Below, piece after piece: positions 1 through 8,215 of a stretch of DNA of 64,000 nt. Both the position numbers and the translations under genes were made by a program. Every line of letters begins with the position of its first letter. Position 1 is the stretch's first letter. The stretch is from RYN-230 sp036497945 (GTDB lineage Bacteria; Actinomycetota; Actinomycetes; Streptosporangiales; Streptosporangiaceae). The stretch is from assembly GCA_036497945.1 (NCBI GenBank), contig DASXIN010000198.1, forward strand, positions 1 through 64,000. The letters run 5' to 3'. The notes beneath the pieces were generated by a model. It did no database searches, was not told the origin of the DNA, and saw only the letters and a program-made list of their open reading frames with translations.

Positions 1-153
1 GTGATCATCACGAATACCACGGCCGGCAAGTGGTATCTCTACGGCGGCACGGTCGCCACCGTCGCGGGCTCGACGGCCGTGTTCTTCCTCTGGGCCCGCG
101 GCCAGTCCCGCTCCGGTAACCAGCCCCCTAAGCGGTCAGCACCGCCTCCGTGA
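1..153 (+). CDS. C-terminal fragment of an unidentified membrane protein
   Basis: The first frame is open from the window edge to a TGA at 151-153, giving about 50 residues: a short polar stretch (NTTAGKWYLYGG), one hydrophobic segment (about residues 17-32) and a basic, proline-rich tail ending PPKRSAPPP. The GTG at base 1 may be a chance codon, so I treat the gene as cut at its 5' end. It converges with rocD and the last 26 bases overlap it. No family recognised; a single-pass membrane or wall-associated protein is an inference. Confidence 0.4.
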   Translation: MIITNTTAGKWYLYGGTVATVAGSTAVFFLWARGQSRSGNQPPKRSAPPP

Positions 154-1327
154 AGCGGTCCAGCGCCCAGTCGAGTTCCTCGTCGGTGATCACCAGCGGC
201 GGCGCCAGCCGGATCGTGTCCCCGTGCGTCTCCTTGGCGAGCACACCGAGCGACAGCAGCCGCTCGCACACCGCGCGCCCGTCCAGCGACGCGAACGAAA
301 CACCGGCCCACAGGCCCCGGCCCCGGACGGACGACACGACCGACGAGGGCAGCGCGGCGAGCCGCGAGTGGAAGACAGCACCCAGCGAGGCCGACCGTGC
401 CTGGTACTCGCCGGTCCGCAGCAACGCGATCACCTCGCGCGCCACCGCGCACGCCAGCGGGTTGCCGCCGAACGTCGACCCGTGCTGCCCCGGCTGGAAG
501 ACGCCGAGGATGTCCCGCGACGACACCACCGCGGAGACCGGCACGATGCCGCCGCCGAGGGCCTTGCCGAGCAGGTACATGTCCGGCCGCACCCTTTCGG
601 CCTCGCAGGCGAACGTGGTGCCGGCCCGGCCCAGCCCGGACTGGATCTCATCCGCGATCATGAGCGCGCCGTGCGCCGTGCACACCTCGCGCACCGCGGC
701 CAGGTAGCCCGGCGGTGGCACCACCACCCCAGCCTCGCCCTGGATTGGCTCGACCAGCACCCCGACCACGACCTCGTCCATGGCCGCAGCCAGCGCACCG
801 GCGTCCCCGTAAGGCACCACCCGGAACCCCGGCGTGTACGGGCCGAACGAGGCCCGGGCGTCCGGGTCGGTGGAGAAGCTGACGATCGTCGTGGTCCGGC
901 CGTGGAAGTTGCCCGCGAAGGCCACGATCACGGCCTGGTCCGCGGGCACTCCCTTGACCTCGTAACCCCACTTGCGGGCGGTCTTGATCGCCGTCTCCAC
1001 CGCTTCCGCGCCGGTGTTCATCGGCAGCACCATCTCCATGCCGGCCAGCTCGGCCAGCTCGGCGCAGAACGGGCCGAACTGGTCGTGCTCGAACGCCCGG
1101 CTGACCAGGGTGACCCGGTCCAGCTGGCGCTGCGCGGCGGCGACCAGCGCGGGATGGCGGTGGCCGAAGTTGAGCGCCGAGTACGCCGCCAGCATGTCCA
1201 GGTAGCGGCGGCCCTCGGTGTCGGTGACCCAGGCGCCCTCGCCCTCGGCGATGACGACGGGCAGCGGGTGGTAGTTGTGCGCGCTGTACGCTTCGGCCAG
1301 CGCGTGCAGGTCTGCCGATGTGGTCAC
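128..1327 (-). CDS. rocD: Ornithine aminotransferase
   Basis: PLP-dependent class III aminotransferase that converts ornithine plus 2-oxoglutarate to glutamate semialdehyde (spontaneously P5C) plus glutamate. The 399 residues match the usual ~400. Visible signatures: HNYHPLPVV near the N terminus, MNTGAEAVETAIK, the ADEIQSGLGRAG segment with the PLP-binding Asp, and LLGKALGGG with the Schiff-base lysine. I chose GTG at 1325-1327 because AGGGGG lies about 8 bases upstream. An alternative ATG at 1361-1363 overlaps the ddaH stop (ATGA) and would add 12 residues. Lies directly downstream of ddaH, so the pair is probably one transcript for arginine/ornithine catabolism. PruA, which would take the P5C, is encoded separately at 46.1 kb. 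Confidence 0.93.
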   Translation of the reverse strand: MTTSADLHALAEAYSAHNYHPLPVVIAEGEGAWVTDTEGRRYLDMLAAYSALNFGHRHPALVAAAQRQLDRVTLVSRAFEHDQFGPFCAELAELAGMEMVLPMNTGAEAVETAIKTARKWGYEVKGVPADQAVIVAFAGNFHGRTTTIVSFSTDPDARASFGPYTPGFRVVPYGDAGALAAAMDEVVVGVLVEPIQGEAGVVVPPPGYLAAVREVCTAHGALMIADEIQSGLGRAGTTFACEAERVRPDMYLLGKALGGGIVPVSAVVSSRDILGVFQPGQHGSTFGGNPLACAVAREVIALLRTGEYQARSASLGAVFHSRLAALPSSVVSSVRGRGLWAGVSFASLDGRAVCERLLSLGVLAKETHGDTIRLAPPLVITDEELDWALDRFTEAVLTA

Positions 1328-1359
1328 GGTGGTTCCCCCTCGCACGGCTGTTCCCCCGA

Positions 1360-2235
1360 TCATGGCCGCAACTCCAGTGTGCAGCACTTCGGCCCGCCGC
1401 CGGCCTTGCGGAACTCCGACATGTCCACCGGGATCGGCTCGAACCCGCGGGCGGCCAGGTCGGCGGCCAGGCCGACGGCCTGCGCGGGCAGCACGACGTG
1501 GCGGCCGTCGCTGACCGCGTTCAGGCCGAGCACCCCGGCGTCTTCGCCGCTGGCCTCGATCAGCTCCGGGAAGTGTGCGGCCAGGGCGGCCTGCCCGGCC
1601 GCGTCGAAGGCCGCCGGGTAGTAAGCGGCGGTGTGCGCGTCCAGCACGCACAGTGCCGTGTCCAGGTGGTAGAACCGCGGGTCGACCAGGCGCAGGCTGA
1701 TCACCGGCCGCCCGAACAGCGCGGCCAGTTCCTGCCGGACGCCGGCGTCGGTGCGGAAGCCGTGCCCGGCCAGGATCACCCCGCCCGCCGGCAGGATGTC
1801 GCCTTCGCCTTCGTTGACCCGGGCCGGTTCGTGCACCGAGCGGTACCCCTGGCGGCGGAACCAGTCCAGATAGGCCGGGCCTTCGGCGGCCCGCTCCGGG
1901 TACCGGAACCGGGCGCCGAGCACGGTGCCGCCGATCACGGTGGCCCCGTTGGCCGCGAACACCATGTCCGGCAGGTCCGGGTGGCCGTCGATGAACTGCA
2001 CCGAATGGCCGAGGCTGGCGTAGGCGTCCCGCAGCCCTTGCCACTGGCGGATGGCCAGGGCCGTGTCGACGGCGGCCCCGCTGGCCATCCAGGGGTTGAT
2101 GGCGTACCGCACGGTGAAGTGCTCCGGGCGGCACATCAGGTAGGACCTCGGAAGCGGCGTCCGGCCGGCTGGCCGGGCGGCCAGGCTGGTGCCGGGCGCC
2201 GGGCCCGCCATGGCGGCCGGGTACGTAGCGGTCAT
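1360..2235 (-). CDS. ddaH: Dimethylargininase (DDAH) / arginine deiminase-superfamily hydrolase
   Basis: Guanidino-group-modifying enzyme of the pentein fold, expected to hydrolyse methylated arginines to citrulline and methylamines. 291 residues. Signatures: LMCRPEHFTVRYAINPWM near residue 33, FAANGATVIGG, EGEGDILPAGG, the HLDTALCVLD segment with the catalytic His, and near the C terminus KAGGGPKCCTLELRP carrying the nucleophilic Cys. Starts at ATG 2233-2235 with GAGAGGAG 6 bases upstream. Its stop overlaps a possible rocD ATG. Substrate choice (dimethylarginine versus arginine) cannot be settled by eye; pairing with rocD fits arginine-derived nitrogen recovery. Confidence 0.85.
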   Translation of the reverse strand: MTATYPAAMAGPAPGTSLAARPAGRTPLPRSYLMCRPEHFTVRYAINPWMASGAAVDTALAIRQWQGLRDAYASLGHSVQFIDGHPDLPDMVFAANGATVIGGTVLGARFRYPERAAEGPAYLDWFRRQGYRSVHEPARVNEGEGDILPAGGVILAGHGFRTDAGVRQELAALFGRPVISLRLVDPRFYHLDTALCVLDAHTAAYYPAAFDAAGQAALAAHFPELIEASGEDAGVLGLNAVSDGRHVVLPAQAVGLAADLAARGFEPIPVDMSEFRKAGGGPKCCTLELRP

Positions 2236-2393
2236 CGAGCTCCTCTCGGTGCGGGCTGTGGTGCAGATGATCAGTCAATCCAGCGTAAGAGCTGTATCCG
2301 AGCGGAGAAATGCGCGCGAGCTGCGTCTAGCCGTCGCTTCGTTGCGAAAATCCGGCTGGAACGGCGAATCGTTGCGTGCACGCCGGGCTAGGG

Positions 2394-3674
2394 TCAACCA
2401 GGCGGCAGCGGCGGCGTCACCGGCGCTCGGCCGATGTCCCGGGCCAGCTCCAGGGCGAGCAAGTGGTCGGCGAAGGCGAACGTCTCGAACTTGGCGCCCG
2501 GCGGGATCTCGCTGTCCTTTTCCAGGGCGTGCAGCACGCGCAGCGCGGCCGGGGTGTCCAGGTCATCGTCGAACGCGCCGAAAAAGTCGGCCACGTACTG
2601 CGCGGACATGGGCCGGCTGGGTGAGTTGGCCCACTCGGCCATCCGCTGCCGCCAGCGGCGGACCGTGGCGTCGGCCGCTTCCAGGGTGCCCCAGGTCAGG
2701 TTCATCTGCTGCCGGTACCGGTGCTCGGTGAACGCCAGCCGCAGGGCCAGCGGGTCCAGCCCGCGTTCGGCCAGATCGCCGAGCAGCACAACGTTCCGGG
2801 CGGACTCGGCCATCTTGCGGCCCTCGAACAGCAGGTGCTCGCCGTGCACCCAGTGCCGGACCACCTCGTGCCCGGCGACGCTGTCCGACTGGGCCCGCTC
2901 GTCCTCGTGGTGCGGGAAGCGCAGGCCGATCCCGCCGGTGTGCACGTCGGTGGTGTCGCCCAGGTAGTGCAGGGACATCGCGGAGCACGCGGTGGACCAG
3001 CCCGGGAACCCGGTGCCCCAGGGCGCCGCCCAGGTCAGCTCCCGGTCGGCGGGCGCGGCCTGCCACAGCACCCAGTCCGCGGGGAACCGCTTGTCCGGGT
3101 CCATGCTCTGCTGGCCAGCCGGGGCGCCGGCCCGGTGCCCGGGGCGCAGGTCATCGAGCCGGTTGCCGGACAGCTCGCCGTAGCTGGGGAAGGACCGGGC
3201 GTCGAAGTACACCGAGCCGACTGGTGTCTGGTACGCATGCCCGGTCGCCAGCAGCTTGCCGATCAGCTCGATCATCAGGTCGATGGACTCGCTGGCCCGT
3301 GGCGTGCTGTCGGCCGGGCCGATGTTCAGCGCGGCACAGTCCGCGCGGAACGCGTCCTCGTAGTGCCGCGCGATGTCCAGTGCGCTGCGGCCCTCGGCCC
3401 GCGCCTGGGCGATGATCTTGTCCGCGCCATCGGCGTCGGTCTCGTTGTCGTCGGCCAGGTGCCTCACGTCGGTGATGTTCTGGCAGCTGATGACGGTCAG
3501 CTGGTTCCGCTCCGCGGTCCGCCGGATCAGGTCGGCCAGTAGGTAGGAGCGCAGGTTGCCGACATGGGCGTACCGGTACCCGGTCGGCCCGCAGGTGTAC
3601 ATGCGCAGGCTGGCCCGGCGGGCCGGTTCGATCGGCTCCACCTGCCGGGTCCGGGTGTCATAAAGCCGCAGCAC
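2394..3674 (-). CDS. Divergent cysteinyl-tRNA synthetase-like protein
   Basis: Class I synthetase of the CysRS/MshC superfamily, 426 residues, GTG start. The zinc site is intact by alignment with E. coli CysRS: C28 (MYTCGPTG), C230 (WSTACSAMS), H255 and E259 (FPHHEDE). The HIGH motif reads HVGN (37-40). The KMSKS loop reads KMAES (287-291), so the second lysine is glutamate. It lacks the long C-terminal extension of housekeeping CysRS (~465 aa), and its N terminus does not match MshC, which begins with a longer leader. It is therefore most likely a paralogue: a second CysRS, or a ligase joining activated cysteine to something else. Neighbours (ddaH, Uma2 nuclease) do not reveal the acceptor. 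Confidence 0.75.
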   Translation of the reverse strand: MLRLYDTRTRQVEPIEPARRASLRMYTCGPTGYRYAHVGNLRSYLLADLIRRTAERNQLTVISCQNITDVRHLADDNETDADGADKIIAQARAEGRSALDIARHYEDAFRADCAALNIGPADSTPRASESIDLMIELIGKLLATGHAYQTPVGSVYFDARSFPSYGELSGNRLDDLRPGHRAGAPAGQQSMDPDKRFPADWVLWQAAPADRELTWAAPWGTGFPGWSTACSAMSLHYLGDTTDVHTGGIGLRFPHHEDERAQSDSVAGHEVVRHWVHGEHLLFEGRKMAESARNVVLLGDLAERGLDPLALRLAFTEHRYRQQMNLTWGTLEAADATVRRWRQRMAEWANSPSRPMSAQYVADFFGAFDDDLDTPAALRVLHALEKDSEIPPGAKFETFAFADHLLALELARDIGRAPVTPPLPPG

Positions 3675-3701
3675 GCCCCCCAGCCTATGGGCGCGGCGCG
3701 A

Positions 3702-4271
3702 TCAGGGCCGCAGCCCGCGGACCAGGTCGGCCGGGATCACTTGGACCGGGAAGGGCCGAGTGGCGTCCCAGGGCTTGTCGCCCAGCACGTGCCCAGCTTC
3801 GGTGTACTCCCCGCCGGACAGCTCGAACACAGTGAGCGACGGCTTGTCTGGGTGCGGGTCGACCAGCCAGTAGCAGGGCGTGCCCAGCCGGGCGTAGACC
3901 GCCTTCTTCAGGCTGGCGTCGTGCAGCCGGCTGGTCGGCGAGATCACCTCAACCGCCAGCAGCGGAGCCCGCGGCAGGCCTTGCTCGGTGAGATCCGCGT
4001 ACCGGGCGACCAGGACATCGGGCTGGACCTCGTTGTACCTGTCCGGGCGCACGGCGAACGGCGCGACGAGCACCCGCATACTGGCCGGGCAGGCCGCACG
4101 CAGTACCAGGCCAAGGGCAAGTGTCGCCTCCTGGTGCGCCCAGCCGGGGGCCGGGCTCACCAGCAGTGCCCCGTCGATAAGTTCGTACCGGCGACCGTCA
4201 TCGGGCATCTCCTCCAGGTCGCTGACCGTGAAGGGATGCGTGACGTTGCCGGGACTGGCCACGACTGTCAT
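3702..4271 (-). CDS. Uma2 family (DUF820) restriction-endonuclease-like protein
   Basis: 189 residues with the PD-(D/E)XK-type fold of the Uma2 family: N-terminal FTVSDLEEMPDDGRRYELIDG, then QPDVLVAR, LLAVEVISPTSR (acidic active-site pair) and a lysine-bearing LKKAVYARLGTPCYWLVDP. ATG at 4269-4271 is preceded by AGAAAGGAGGGG, a strong ribosome site; an earlier in-frame ATG at 4298 has none. Such proteins are common as scattered copies in actinobacteria and cyanobacteria. Their cellular role is not known, and the nuclease label is by fold only. Confidence 0.85.
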   Translation of the reverse strand: MTVVASPGNVTHPFTVSDLEEMPDDGRRYELIDGALLVSPAPGWAHQEATLALGLVLRAACPASMRVLVAPFAVRPDRYNEVQPDVLVARYADLTEQGLPRAPLLAVEVISPTSRLHDASLKKAVYARLGTPCYWLVDPHPDKPSLTVFELSGGEYTEAGHVLGDKPWDATRPFPVQVIPADLVRGLRP

Positions 4272-4311
4272 GGTCCCCTCCTTTCTGCCTGGCGGCAACG
4301 ATCCCGGAGGG

Positions 4312-5412
4312 CTACGACAGGTCCGCGAGCCGGCGCACCGCGGCGTCGATGCGCTCGTCGGTGGCGGTGAGCGCGATCCTGATGTGCTGGGCGCCGGCCG
4401 GGCCGTAGAACTCGCCCGGGGCCACCAGGATGCCCAGGCCGGCCAGCGCCTCGACGCAGCTCCAGCCGTCCTGACCGGGCCGGGACGCCCATAGATACAG
4501 CCCCGCCTCGGAGTGCGTGATCTCCCAGCCGGCCGCCTGGAACGCGGCCAGCAGCCGCTCGCGGCGGGCGGCGTACACCGCGCGCTGCCGATCGGCGTGC
4601 TCGTCGTCGTCCAGTGCGGCGGCCATCGCGGCCTGAACCGGGGCCGGCATCATCAGGCCAGCGTGCTTCCGTATCTCCAGCAGCCGGGCGATGAGCGCCG
4701 GGTCACCGGTGACGAACCCGGCCCGGTAGCCCGCCATGTTGGACCGCTTGGACAGCGAGTGCACCGCGAGGACGCCCTCGGCCGAAGCCCCGGACACGTC
4801 GGGGTGCAGCACCGAGACCGGTTCGGCCGCCCAGCCGAGGCCGAGGTAGCACTCGTCGGACGCCAGCACCGTGCCGCGCTCCCGGGCCCAGCTGACCATC
4901 TTGGCCAGGTGGGCGGCGGGCAGCACCCGCCCGGTCGGGTTGGCCGGCGAGTTGACCCAGGCCAGCCGGATGCGTTCCGGGCCGAGCGTGGTCAGGCCGT
5001 CCGCGGCCACGCCCCGGGCGCCGGCCAGCCGGGCGCCGATGTCATACGTCGGGTAGGCCAGTTCCGGGTAGACCACCACGTCGCCCGGCCCACAGCCGAG
5101 CAGCGTGGGCAGCCCGGCGATGAACTCCTTGGTGCCGATCAGCGGCAGCACGGAGTCTGGCGGCACGGTCACCCCGTGCCGCCGGGCCAGCCAGCCGGCC
5201 GCCGCCTCGCGCAGCTGGGGCGTGCCGTGCGTGGCCGGGTAGCCCGGGGCGTTGGCGGCCGCGCGCAGCGCGTCGATCACCACCGGTGGTACCGGGTCCA
5301 TCGGGGTGCCGACGGACAGGTCCACGATCCCGCCGGGATGGGCCCGTGCCTTGTCGCCGTACGGCGCGAGCAGGTCCCAGGGGAAGCGCGGCAGCCGCGC
5401 GGCCAGGGTCAG
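4312..5412 (-). CDS. dapC: Succinyldiaminopimelate aminotransferase (DapC type), apparent CTG start
   Basis: Fold-type I PLP aminotransferase, 366 residues, expected to transfer an amino group to N-succinyl-2-amino-6-oxopimelate in lysine/meso-DAP synthesis for the cell wall. Signatures: PRFPWDLLAPY, GGIVDLSVGTPMDP, YPATHGTPQLREA, VNSPANPTGR, and SLSKRSNMAGYRAGF with the PLP lysine. No ATG, GTG or TTG fits the expected N terminus. A CTG at 5410-5412 overlaps the fdxA stop (CTGA) just after GAAGAGAG, so it is the likely start. The nearest in-frame ATG upstream (5544) would read 44 residues of nonsense out of fdxA. The fdxA-dapC pair is conserved in actinobacteria. Confidence 0.88.
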   Translation of the reverse strand: MTLAARLPRFPWDLLAPYGDKARAHPGGIVDLSVGTPMDPVPPVVIDALRAAANAPGYPATHGTPQLREAAAGWLARRHGVTVPPDSVLPLIGTKEFIAGLPTLLGCGPGDVVVYPELAYPTYDIGARLAGARGVAADGLTTLGPERIRLAWVNSPANPTGRVLPAAHLAKMVSWARERGTVLASDECYLGLGWAAEPVSVLHPDVSGASAEGVLAVHSLSKRSNMAGYRAGFVTGDPALIARLLEIRKHAGLMMPAPVQAAMAAALDDDEHADRQRAVYAARRERLLAAFQAAGWEITHSEAGLYLWASRPGQDGWSCVEALAGLGILVAPGEFYGPAGAQHIRIALTATDERIDAAVRRLADLS

Positions 5413-5735
5413 CTCTCTTCGGCCTGCGGGGGCAGCGCCGTGACCAGCGGATGATCCTTGTTGATCTTGCCGACCTTGGCCGCGCCGCCCGGCGAGCCGA
5501 GATCCTCGAAGAACTCCACGTTGGCCTTGTAGAAGTCCTTCCACTGGTCCGGCACGTCATCCTCGTAGAAGATCGCTTCGACCGGGCACACCGGCTCGCA
5601 CGCGCCGCAGTCCACGCACTCGTCCGGGTGTATGTAGAGCATGCGCTCGCCCTCGTAGATGCAGTCGACGGGGCATTCCTCGATGCACGACCTGTCGAGC
5701 ACGTCGACGCAGGGCTGCGCGATGATGTACGTCAC
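5409..5735 (-). CDS. fdxA: Seven-iron ferredoxin (3Fe-4S / 4Fe-4S)
   Basis: 108 residues; a small electron carrier of the FdxA/FdxC type. The N-terminal half carries the two cysteine sets: CVDVLDRSCIEECPVDC, with spacing typical of the 3Fe-4S-containing cluster motif, and CVDCGACEPVC for 4Fe-4S. The C-terminal tail after FYEDDVPDQW is the usual extension. GTG start at 5733-5735 with AGAGGAG about 9 bases upstream. It is translationally coupled to dapC (stop/start overlap). Its redox partner cannot be told from context. Confidence 0.93.
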   Translation of the reverse strand: MTYIIAQPCVDVLDRSCIEECPVDCIYEGERMLYIHPDECVDCGACEPVCPVEAIFYEDDVPDQWKDFYKANVEFFEDLGSPGGAAKVGKINKDHPLVTALPPQAEES

Positions 5736-5880
5736 GTTCCGAACTCCTCTTTCCCGCTTTCCCGCGCTTTCCCGGTGGAGGGGACTGGGGCTCCCAGTAT
5801 CCCGCGTCGTGGCCAGTATCCCGGCCAGGCGGGCCTCGGCGCACCCTGGGCGGCGAGATTCCCCAGCCGGCCGCAGGCTA

Positions 5881-6789
5881 TCAGCTGAGCACCAGGGTGC
5901 CCTCGGGCGGTGTGCCCGCGTCGCGGACCCAGCCCTTGCCGCTGGTGGCGGCGCGCCACTGGTACCCGGCGAAGCGGATCTGGTGGATGTGGTACGTGCT
6001 GGCGTGAGTGACCAGCCAGGTGGCCACCTCCCAGCCGAGCCGGGGTGCCGCGATCCGGACCTGCATCTGGGTGCTGGTCCCCTCGGCCACGCTGCCCCGG
6101 CTGTCCCGGTGGTCGGTCGCCTCGCGGGCCACCGCCGTCCCGAACGTGGTGCCGAGCCCGCTGCTGATCCGGCTCAGGTCGGCCGGCGCCCGGCTGGCCG
6201 ATCCCGACCAGCAGTAGACCGCGTGCCCACGCTGCCCGGTGAAGGCCGGGGTCATCGCCGCGGCCATCTTCTCGTACTGGGTGTAGGCCGCCCCGTCCGC
6301 GCTGTGCTGCACCGCCTGGGCGGCCTGCGACACGGGCATCTTCCGGTAGCCGGGGATGGCCTTGAGCGCGCGGAAGAACTTGCTGGTGGCGTAGATCGGG
6401 TCCTCCAGGTCCCTGCGCGGTCCCCAGCCTTCGGACGGCCGCTGCTGGAAGACCCCGACCGAGTCCAGGTCGCCATAGCTCAGGTTGTGCAGCTTGGACT
6501 CCTGCATCGCGGTCGCGTACGCGATGGTCACCGCCAGCCGCGGCATCGCCTTCTGGTGGGCCACGCCGGCGATGGTGGCCGCGATGGAGCCCTGCTCGGT
6601 GTCGAGCAGGATGCTCTGGTGGTCGCCGGTGGCCACACAGCCCGAACCGGTCAGCACCGGGGCGATCACCGGCGCGAAGGCGCGCACCACCAGGTACCCG
6701 CCCACGGCGAGCACGCTGAGCAGGGCGGTCACGATGAGCGCCCGGCGGCTCCGCTTCTGGGGCCGTGAGGTGGGCCGGCTTCTTGGCAC
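5881..6789 (-). CDS. Membrane-anchored lysozyme-like (lytic transglycosylase fold) protein
   Basis: 302 residues, GTG start. A basic N terminus (RPQKRSRR) is followed by one transmembrane segment (about residues 18-45), so the remainder should be extracytoplasmic. The core ATAMQESKLHNLSYG... DSVGVFQQRPSEGWG resembles the catalytic Glu region of soluble lytic transglycosylases (E after Q, then the GxxQ element). A C-terminal HASTYHIHQIRFAGYQWRA stretch resembles a small substrate-binding tail. Transcribed away from the LOG-family gene. Peptidoglycan cleavage is an inference from fold; I see no LysM or other wall-binding repeat. Confidence 0.6.
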   Translation of the reverse strand: MPRSRPTSRPQKRSRRALIVTALLSVLAVGGYLVVRAFAPVIAPVLTGSGCVATGDHQSILLDTEQGSIAATIAGVAHQKAMPRLAVTIAYATAMQESKLHNLSYGDLDSVGVFQQRPSEGWGPRRDLEDPIYATSKFFRALKAIPGYRKMPVSQAAQAVQHSADGAAYTQYEKMAAAMTPAFTGQRGHAVYCWSGSASRAPADLSRISSGLGTTFGTAVAREATDHRDSRGSVAEGTSTQMQVRIAAPRLGWEVATWLVTHASTYHIHQIRFAGYQWRAATSGKGWVRDAGTPPEGTLVLS

Positions 6790-6927
6790 ATGCCGAAGCT
6801 ACCGTTGCGTACGGAATTACGGGGACAAGCCGCCGGGAAGGGCCGCCCTGCGGCACCCGCTGATCGGCCCGGTGCAAGCCCCGTGGGCTGCGCTGAGCAG
6901 CCCAGAGTGCGTGGCAGGATCAGGAGG

Positions 6928-7701
6928 GTGCAACCAGAATCACGTCGCCGCATCCGCCGTCAGGGCCCAGCCATGCTGCGCGGCGACTTCATCCCGAAGA
7001 CCACCACCGACCAGCGGCTGCTCGACCGGCGCGGACCGGGCGACTGGGTACATACCGATCCGTGGCGGGTGCTGCGGATCCAGGCCGAGTTCGTGGAGGG
7101 CTTCGGGCTGCTCGCTGAGCTGGGCCCGGCCGTGTCGGTGTTCGGCAGCGCCCGGGCCGAGCCGGGCAGCGTGGAATGCGACCAGGCCGAGGCCATCGGG
7201 AAGAACCTGGCCGAGGCCGGGTACGCGGTGATCACCGGTGGCGGCCCGGGGGTGATGGAAGCGGCCAACAAGGGCGCCGCCACCGCGGGCGGCGTGTCGG
7301 TCGGCCTGGGCATCGAACTGCCCACGGAAATGGGCCTGAACGACTACGTCGAGATCGGCCTGGAGTTCCGCTACTTCTTTGTCCGCAAGACCGTCTTCAT
7401 CAAGTACTCGCAGGCGTTCGTGGTGCTGCCCGGTGGGTTCGGCACCCTGGACGAGCTGTTCGAGGCGCTGACCCTGGTGCAGACCGGCAAGATCACGAAG
7501 TTCCCGATCGTGCTGGTGGGCAGCGAGTACTGGTCTGGCCTGCTGTCCTGGATCCGGCGTAGCGTGCTGGACGGCGGCAAGATCTCGGCTGGCGACGAGG
7601 ATCTGGTGGCCGTGGTGGACGACCCCGCCGAGGCGGTCAGCATCATCCAGCGGGCGCACGCGCAGCGTAACGGTGCTGATCCGGCCCCGGGGGTGAGCTG
7701 A
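6928..7701 (+). CDS. LOG family protein (TIGR00730), putative cytokinin riboside phosphoribohydrolase
   Basis: 257 residues. Rossmann-like nucleotide-binding protein with the family motifs GGGPGVMEAANKGA and PGGFGTLDELFEALT, the PGGxGTxxE signature required for cleaving nucleoside 5'-monophosphates. I used GTG 6928, because the product then begins VQPESRRR as expected for the actinobacterial subgroup. AGGAGG immediately abuts it, which is too close to be ideal, so GTG 6907 or ATG 6973 are alternatives. It belongs to the conserved neighbourhood with the DivIVA-like protein and tag. Confidence 0.85.
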   Translation: MQPESRRRIRRQGPAMLRGDFIPKTTTDQRLLDRRGPGDWVHTDPWRVLRIQAEFVEGFGLLAELGPAVSVFGSARAEPGSVECDQAEAIGKNLAEAGYAVITGGGPGVMEAANKGAATAGGVSVGLGIELPTEMGLNDYVEIGLEFRYFFVRKTVFIKYSQAFVVLPGGFGTLDELFEALTLVQTGKITKFPIVLVGSEYWSGLLSWIRRSVLDGGKISAGDEDLVAVVDDPAEAVSIIQRAHAQRNGADPAPGVS

Positions 7702-7753
7702 CCCAGCGGTTCGTCCGCGCCGGCGGGCTTGCCCGCCCGCTGCGCATGGCACG

Positions 7754-8215
7754 ATGCATACTGTGCCCGTTCTGTTGCTACTTGCCGGGGCAGTCATCCT
7801 CGCCGGCGTGGTCGCCGTGGCCATGGGCCACGGCGGTGAGATGGCGGAATTCCCCAGCGACTTCGTCCCGCCCACGCTGGGCGATCTGCTCACCGCGGCC
7901 GACGTGGCCATGCTCCGGCCGCCGTCGGCGCTGTGGGGATACAACACGCAGGTGACTGATGAGGCGCTGAGCCGCATCGCGCAGATCGTCACCGAACGCG
8001 ACGTCGAGATCGCCGTACTCCGCCAGCAGCTAGCTGACCTCCGGTCCGGGGCTGGTGCCGCGCCGCCCGCCAGCGCGAGCCGCCTGGAAGCGGAGCCAGT
8101 TGCGGCGGACCAGCCGGTCGCGGCCGCGGCGGATACCGGTAGCGCGGCCCAGGACGACACACCCACGGCGTCGGTGCTGCCGTCCGACGAGGCGGCCGCC
8201 CCCGGCGATGACTGA
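7754..8215 (+). CDS. DivIVA-domain membrane protein, small
   Basis: About 150 residues: one N-terminal transmembrane helix (VPVLLLLAGAVILAGVVAVAMG), then a short region resembling a DivIVA/GpsB-like unit (LRPPSALWGYNTQVTDEALSRIAQ followed by a helix ERDVEIAVLRQQLADL), then an Ala/Pro-rich acidic tail. The same kind of protein sits before tag in mycobacteria and Streptomyces. The start is uncertain: ATG 7754 has no ribosome site, and GTG 7763 is equally possible. It overlaps tag by 8 bases. A role at the membrane in polar growth or division is only an inference from the DivIVA-like motif. Confidence 0.65.
   Translation: MHTVPVLLLLAGAVILAGVVAVAMGHGGEMAEFPSDFVPPTLGDLLTAADVAMLRPPSALWGYNTQVTDEALSRIAQIVTERDVEIAVLRQQLADLRSGAGAAPPASASRLEAEPVAADQPVAAAADTGSAAQDDTPTASVLPSDEAAAPGDD

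Noticed and set aside
1328..2278. Extension of rocD upstream through ddaH as one 716-residue frame
   Set aside because: The upstream part is Arg/Gly/Pro-rich shadow of ddaH, which has its own clear domains in another frame.
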